This document shows positions 59,001 through 64,000 of a DNA stretch of 64,000 nt, piece after piece. How positions within the stretch are numbered: position 1 is the stretch's first letter; each line of letters opens with the position of its first letter. The stretch is from Pseudomonas monsensis (GTDB taxonomy: Bacteria; Pseudomonadota; Gammaproteobacteria; Pseudomonadales; Pseudomonadaceae): NCBI RefSeq assembly GCF_014268495.2, contig NZ_CP077087.1:5873501-5937500 (forward strand). The letters run 5' to 3'. Below the pieces are notes generated by a model. The model saw nothing but the letters and a program-made list of their open reading frames with translations. It did no database searches and was not told the origin of the DNA. A program made the translations under genes and the position numbers.

Positions 59001-59447
59001 CTATTCAGCCGGTGCAACCCCTCCACACAGCATTATTTTATGTTTTAACTCATTGAATTCCTTGGAAAGGTTCTTCAACTGCTCATCTCCCAGCAAACGC
59101 TGGCTTTCAGGTGAAATTCGCAACCAATATCCTGAGTCAGGAAAGTCTTTTTGCGAAGACTGAGTCTTCACCTCCATCTGAACAAGACGCCGATCGAGAG
59201 CCTGCAGTGACTCCGCGCGGGCAAACCCACCGACGTAAAGGCACTGTTCACCTTCCGCCTCCGTGCGCGACGCCCCGGCTTTCTGTGCAGGAGAGCCACC
59301 ACTCTCACTCAGCAAGCGAATATCTTGTTGCGTCCCCCGATACAAACTGAGAGGAGTGACATCTTTGGCTCGCAAAGGAGCCTCCTGCTGATGCCAGACG
59401 TAATAGAACACATTGAGAACAACCAGCAGCAGGAACAACCAACGCAT
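59001..59447 (-). CDS. SPOR-domain-like membrane-anchored protein
   Basis: A 148-residue protein. From ATG 59447 (GAGG six bases upstream) it has an N-terminal membrane helix (MRWLFLLLVVLNVFYYVW), a linker of about 50 residues, and a C-terminal domain (CLYVGGFARAESLQALDRRL ... GYWLRISPESQRLLG) that resembles a SPOR peptidoglycan-binding fold, weakly. The longer upstream frame overlaps coaX and is not chosen. It is the last gene of birA-coaX-SPOR, the order seen in Pseudomonas. Binding to septal glycan is inferred. Confidence 0.7.
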   Translation of the reverse strand: MRWLFLLLVVLNVFYYVWHQQEAPLRAKDVTPLSLYRGTQQDIRLLSESGGSPAQKAGASRTEAEGEQCLYVGGFARAESLQALDRRLVQMEVKTQSSQKDFPDSGYWLRISPESQRLLGDEQLKNLSKEFNELKHKIMLCGGVAPAE

Positions 59448-59454
59448 ACGAACC

Positions 59455-60204
59455 TCAGGAAAAAGGACACGCCATAGCCAAGCCCACAAACACCAGATCG
59501 GGAACGATTCGAGCATCAGGCGCAGCGCCTGCAACCAGTTCGGCATCTCCACCAGTGATAAAAACAGTGAAGTCCTGCCCCCAATAGGCTCGCGCCATCT
59601 CCAACTGAGTGAGCACAAACCCCTTCAACATCAGCGAACATCCGCGCTCTACAGCCTCGACCGTGGTACGGCCTGGAGCCTGGCTGGCCAAGGCACGCTC
59701 GGCAGCCAGATCCCCATATCGAATTTTCCTGGTATGGGTTCGCAGCTGATTACGCATCAACGGCATACCGGGACAAATGAAGCCACCAAGATGCTCACCG
59801 TCTGCAGCAATAAAATCCGCAGTGACCGCAGTGCCAAAATCCAGAACCAGGCACGCGCCATTCGCCAGATGAAAGCCACCAAGCATTGCAAGCCAACGAT
59901 CCAGCCCCAGTCGCTCGTAATCCTCGTATCCATTTTTTACGCCAGACATCTCTCTAGCAGATTTCGCACAGACGACCGTTACGCCGAACTCCCGCTCAAG
60001 CATCGCGGTTAGCGCAACAGTTTCCTCAACAGTACGCACACTCACCAAACGGCAGTTACTTAATGCAAGTCCATCCAGGCCTCGAAGGCTTTCCAACAGC
60101 GCCTGATCTGAATCGACCACACCCTCTGCCATCAAGGCTACCGCCTTGGCCTTCAGCACTCGCCATTTAATAAAGCTGTTGCCGCAGTCGAGCTCAAGAA
60201 TCAT
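59455..60204 (-). CDS. coaX: Type III pantothenate kinase
   Basis: A 249-residue CoaX catalysing the first step of coenzyme A synthesis, a form insensitive to CoA feedback. Motifs are LDCGNSFIKW (phosphate loop), LGLDRWLAMLGG and LDFGTAVTADFI. ATG 60204 lies inside the 3' end of birA (11-base overlap), so translation is coupled. No coaA-type kinase is present in the window, so this is probably the cell's main pantothenate kinase, as in P. aeruginosa. Confidence 0.95.
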   Translation of the reverse strand: MILELDCGNSFIKWRVLKAKAVALMAEGVVDSDQALLESLRGLDGLALSNCRLVSVRTVEETVALTAMLEREFGVTVVCAKSAREMSGVKNGYEDYERLGLDRWLAMLGGFHLANGACLVLDFGTAVTADFIAADGEHLGGFICPGMPLMRNQLRTHTRKIRYGDLAAERALASQAPGRTTVEAVERGCSLMLKGFVLTQLEMARAYWGQDFTVFITGGDAELVAGAAPDARIVPDLVFVGLAMACPFS

Positions 60205-61147
60205 CACGCAACCTCAGGCTAAGCTCGCCGCCACTAAAGACTTTTTCCATGCCATTCACCTTCAATCGCAGCGCGCCCTGGTTATCGATGCCAAGCACTA
60301 CGCCATCTATCTGATTGACACCCGCTATCAGGGAAACCATCCGCCCCTGCCAAAGATGGTTCTCTTCCCACTCAGCCTGAAGAACAGAAAAACCACCGAC
60401 CTGGTGACGCTGTATGTATGCCTGTAATTGGTTACTCAACTCGACGACCAGCGCATTTCGATCAAAGCTTTTACCTGACTCCAACCTCATCGAGGTCCAT
60501 TGCTGATCAACCTCATCAGCCGCCTGCATATTCACGTTAATGCCGATCCCTAGCACTACATGACATACATCTGCCGGATCTCCGACGAGCTCGAGCAATA
60601 TCCCGGCGATTTTTTTACTGTCGACGAGAACATCATTCGGCCATTTCAGTCCCACGTCAGCCACTCCCAGCTTTCTGAGGGTTTGCATAACCGCGAGCCC
60701 AACGACCAGGCTCAGCCCCTCAAGCTGACGCATACCACCATCAATGCGCAGTACAAGGCTGTAATAGAGATTCTCGGCAAAGGGACTTACCCATTTACGC
60801 CCCCTACGCCCTCGACCGGCAATCTGCCGCTCCGCGACTACCAAAAATGGTGCAACCTGACCTTGCCCAATGGCCCGCAGCGCCTGGGCATTAGTAGAGT
60901 CAATGGAGTCAAAAACCGTTACTGGCCAGCTTGGCGACATTCCTGCCATGCCAAGGGGATCCAGCAACATCAAGGGGGTAGCCAACTGATAGCCTCGCCC
61001 CCGAACCTTATGAATGGACAGCCCAAGCTCCGCCTCAAGATGCTGAAGCTGCTTCCACACCGCACTTCGACTAATTCCCAGGGCCTCGCCCAAGTCCTGA
61101 CCAGAATGGAATCGGCCATCCTTCAGAAGGTTCAACAACGTCAGCAT
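60194..61147 (-). CDS. birA: Bifunctional biotin ligase / biotin operon repressor BirA
   Basis: A 317-residue BirA. The N-terminal winged helix (residues 1-60, LLKDGRFHSGQDLGEALGIS) makes it a group II ligase able to bind DNA. The catalytic loop GRGRRGRKWVSPFAENLYYS and KWPNDVLVDSKKIAGILLEL are present, and an SH3-like C-terminal domain follows. It biotinylates acetyl-CoA carboxylase and can repress biotin genes. It overlaps coaX and starts 135 bases from the 5S gene, separated by the rRNA terminator. Confidence 0.96.
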   Translation of the reverse strand: MLTLLNLLKDGRFHSGQDLGEALGISRSAVWKQLQHLEAELGLSIHKVRGRGYQLATPLMLLDPLGMAGMSPSWPVTVFDSIDSTNAQALRAIGQGQVAPFLVVAERQIAGRGRRGRKWVSPFAENLYYSLVLRIDGGMRQLEGLSLVVGLAVMQTLRKLGVADVGLKWPNDVLVDSKKIAGILLELVGDPADVCHVVLGIGINVNMQAADEVDQQWTSMRLESGKSFDRNALVVELSNQLQAYIQRHQVGGFSVLQAEWEENHLWQGRMVSLIAGVNQIDGVVLGIDNQGALRLKVNGMEKVFSGGELSLRLRDDS

Positions 61148-61240
61148 GCAGATCTCGCCTCACAATGAGGCCCGAATAATATCCATGACCCGCGCCGTTG
61201 CATAGAAATCAAGCAGACGCATTTCCTGCGGGCAAAACAA

Positions 61241-61268
61241 AACCCCAACTGCTTTCGCAATTGGGGTT
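61241..61268 (-). terminator. Terminator of the rRNA operon
   Basis: A 12-bp stem (AACCCCAATTGC / GCAGTTGGGGTT, one T-G pair) capped by a GAAA tetraloop, followed by TTTGTTTTG on the minus strand, 13 bases after 5S. Very stable. Confidence 0.93.
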
Positions 61269-61280
61269 TCGGAATTTAAT

Positions 61281-61396
61281 CTTGACGATGACCTACTCTC
61301 ACATGGGGAAACCCCACACTACCATCGGCGATGCATCGTTTCACTTCTGAGTTCGGGATGGGATCAGGTGGTTCCAACGCTCTATGGTCGTCAAGA
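61281..61396 (-). rRNA. rrf: 5S ribosomal RNA
   Basis: About 115 bases on the minus strand. It includes GAACCACCTGATCCCATCCC, CGAACTCAGAAGTGAAACG and the terminal stem TTGACGAC/GTCGTCAA-like ends. The exact ends are uncertain by a few bases. Confidence 0.95.
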
Positions 61397-61545
61397 AATT
61401 CGGGTACTGACTCGCGACCATCTGGCCTCGCTTCAGCAAATCGGGTATGTGATACAGGTGTCTTGTGAGTTGCGCGAACTTTCGGTTCGTTTCGTCTTCA
61501 CACACCGCAATCTGGTCTCTTCGACGCAAATTGCTTGGGTGTTAT
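61397..61545 (-). other. 23S-5S internal transcribed spacer
   Basis: About 150 bases between 23S and 5S with no tRNA. It contains RNA-processing sequence only; the small frames across it are not coding. Confidence 0.7.

Positions 61546-64000
<2,455 letters not shown>

Overview
The window is chromosomal DNA of a fluorescent-group Pseudomonas. This is inferred from protein sequences typical of the genus, the katA-ftnA (bfrA-type) neighbour pair, Pseudomonas-style REP repeats of the 'gagcgggcttgctcgcgaa' kind, high GC content and the layout of the translation genes. No species name can be fixed from the sequence alone.

Left third (1-26.7 kb), mixed housekeeping and accessory genes. It opens with the 3' end of an Lhr-type helicase, then a YbiO-like MscS channel, an MFS exporter, and a tightly overlapping four-gene operon (DUF72, YbhP-like phosphoesterase, cardiolipin synthase ClsB, YbhN-like membrane protein). 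An alpha/beta hydrolase overlaps a DUF3182 (ATP-grasp-like) gene. From 11.1 to 14.4 kb on the minus strand lies the most unusual locus: a 15-codon ORF with a strong ribosome binding site, a hairpin, an E1/ThiF-like adenylating enzyme with an apparent N-terminal peptide-recognition (PqqD-like) domain, an MFS exporter whose start abuts the E1 stop, and a heme-oxygenase-like diiron oxidase (HDO). This has the architecture of a very small ribosomal-peptide natural-product cluster, similar in logic to microcin C (MccB) and pantocin A (PaaA). It is followed by the divergent yjfI-J-K-L-M-C-type operon (DUF2170, PspA, DUF2491, DUF350, DUF1190, glutathionylspermidine-synthase-like), whose candidate promoter sits between two identical perfect palindromes. 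Then come ssb with a YajR-like MFS gene, uvrA, a heme-less ferritin (FtnA) and catalase KatA.

Middle (26.8-57.1 kb), one large minus-strand block of transcription and translation genes. In transcription order it holds secE-nusG-rplKA-rplJL-rpoBC, then rpsL-rpsG-fusA-tuf, the S10, spc and alpha operons (rpsJ through rplQ, including secY and rpoA). Internal hairpins and sigma70-like promoters mark the operon boundaries.

Right end (57.1-64 kb). tRNA-Trp lies upstream of secE. A second, nearly identical tuf gene has tRNA-Tyr, tRNA-Gly and tRNA-Thr before it. Next are a SPOR-like membrane protein, coaX and birA, then the 3' end of an rRNA operon (5S and most of 23S, minus strand) running off the window.
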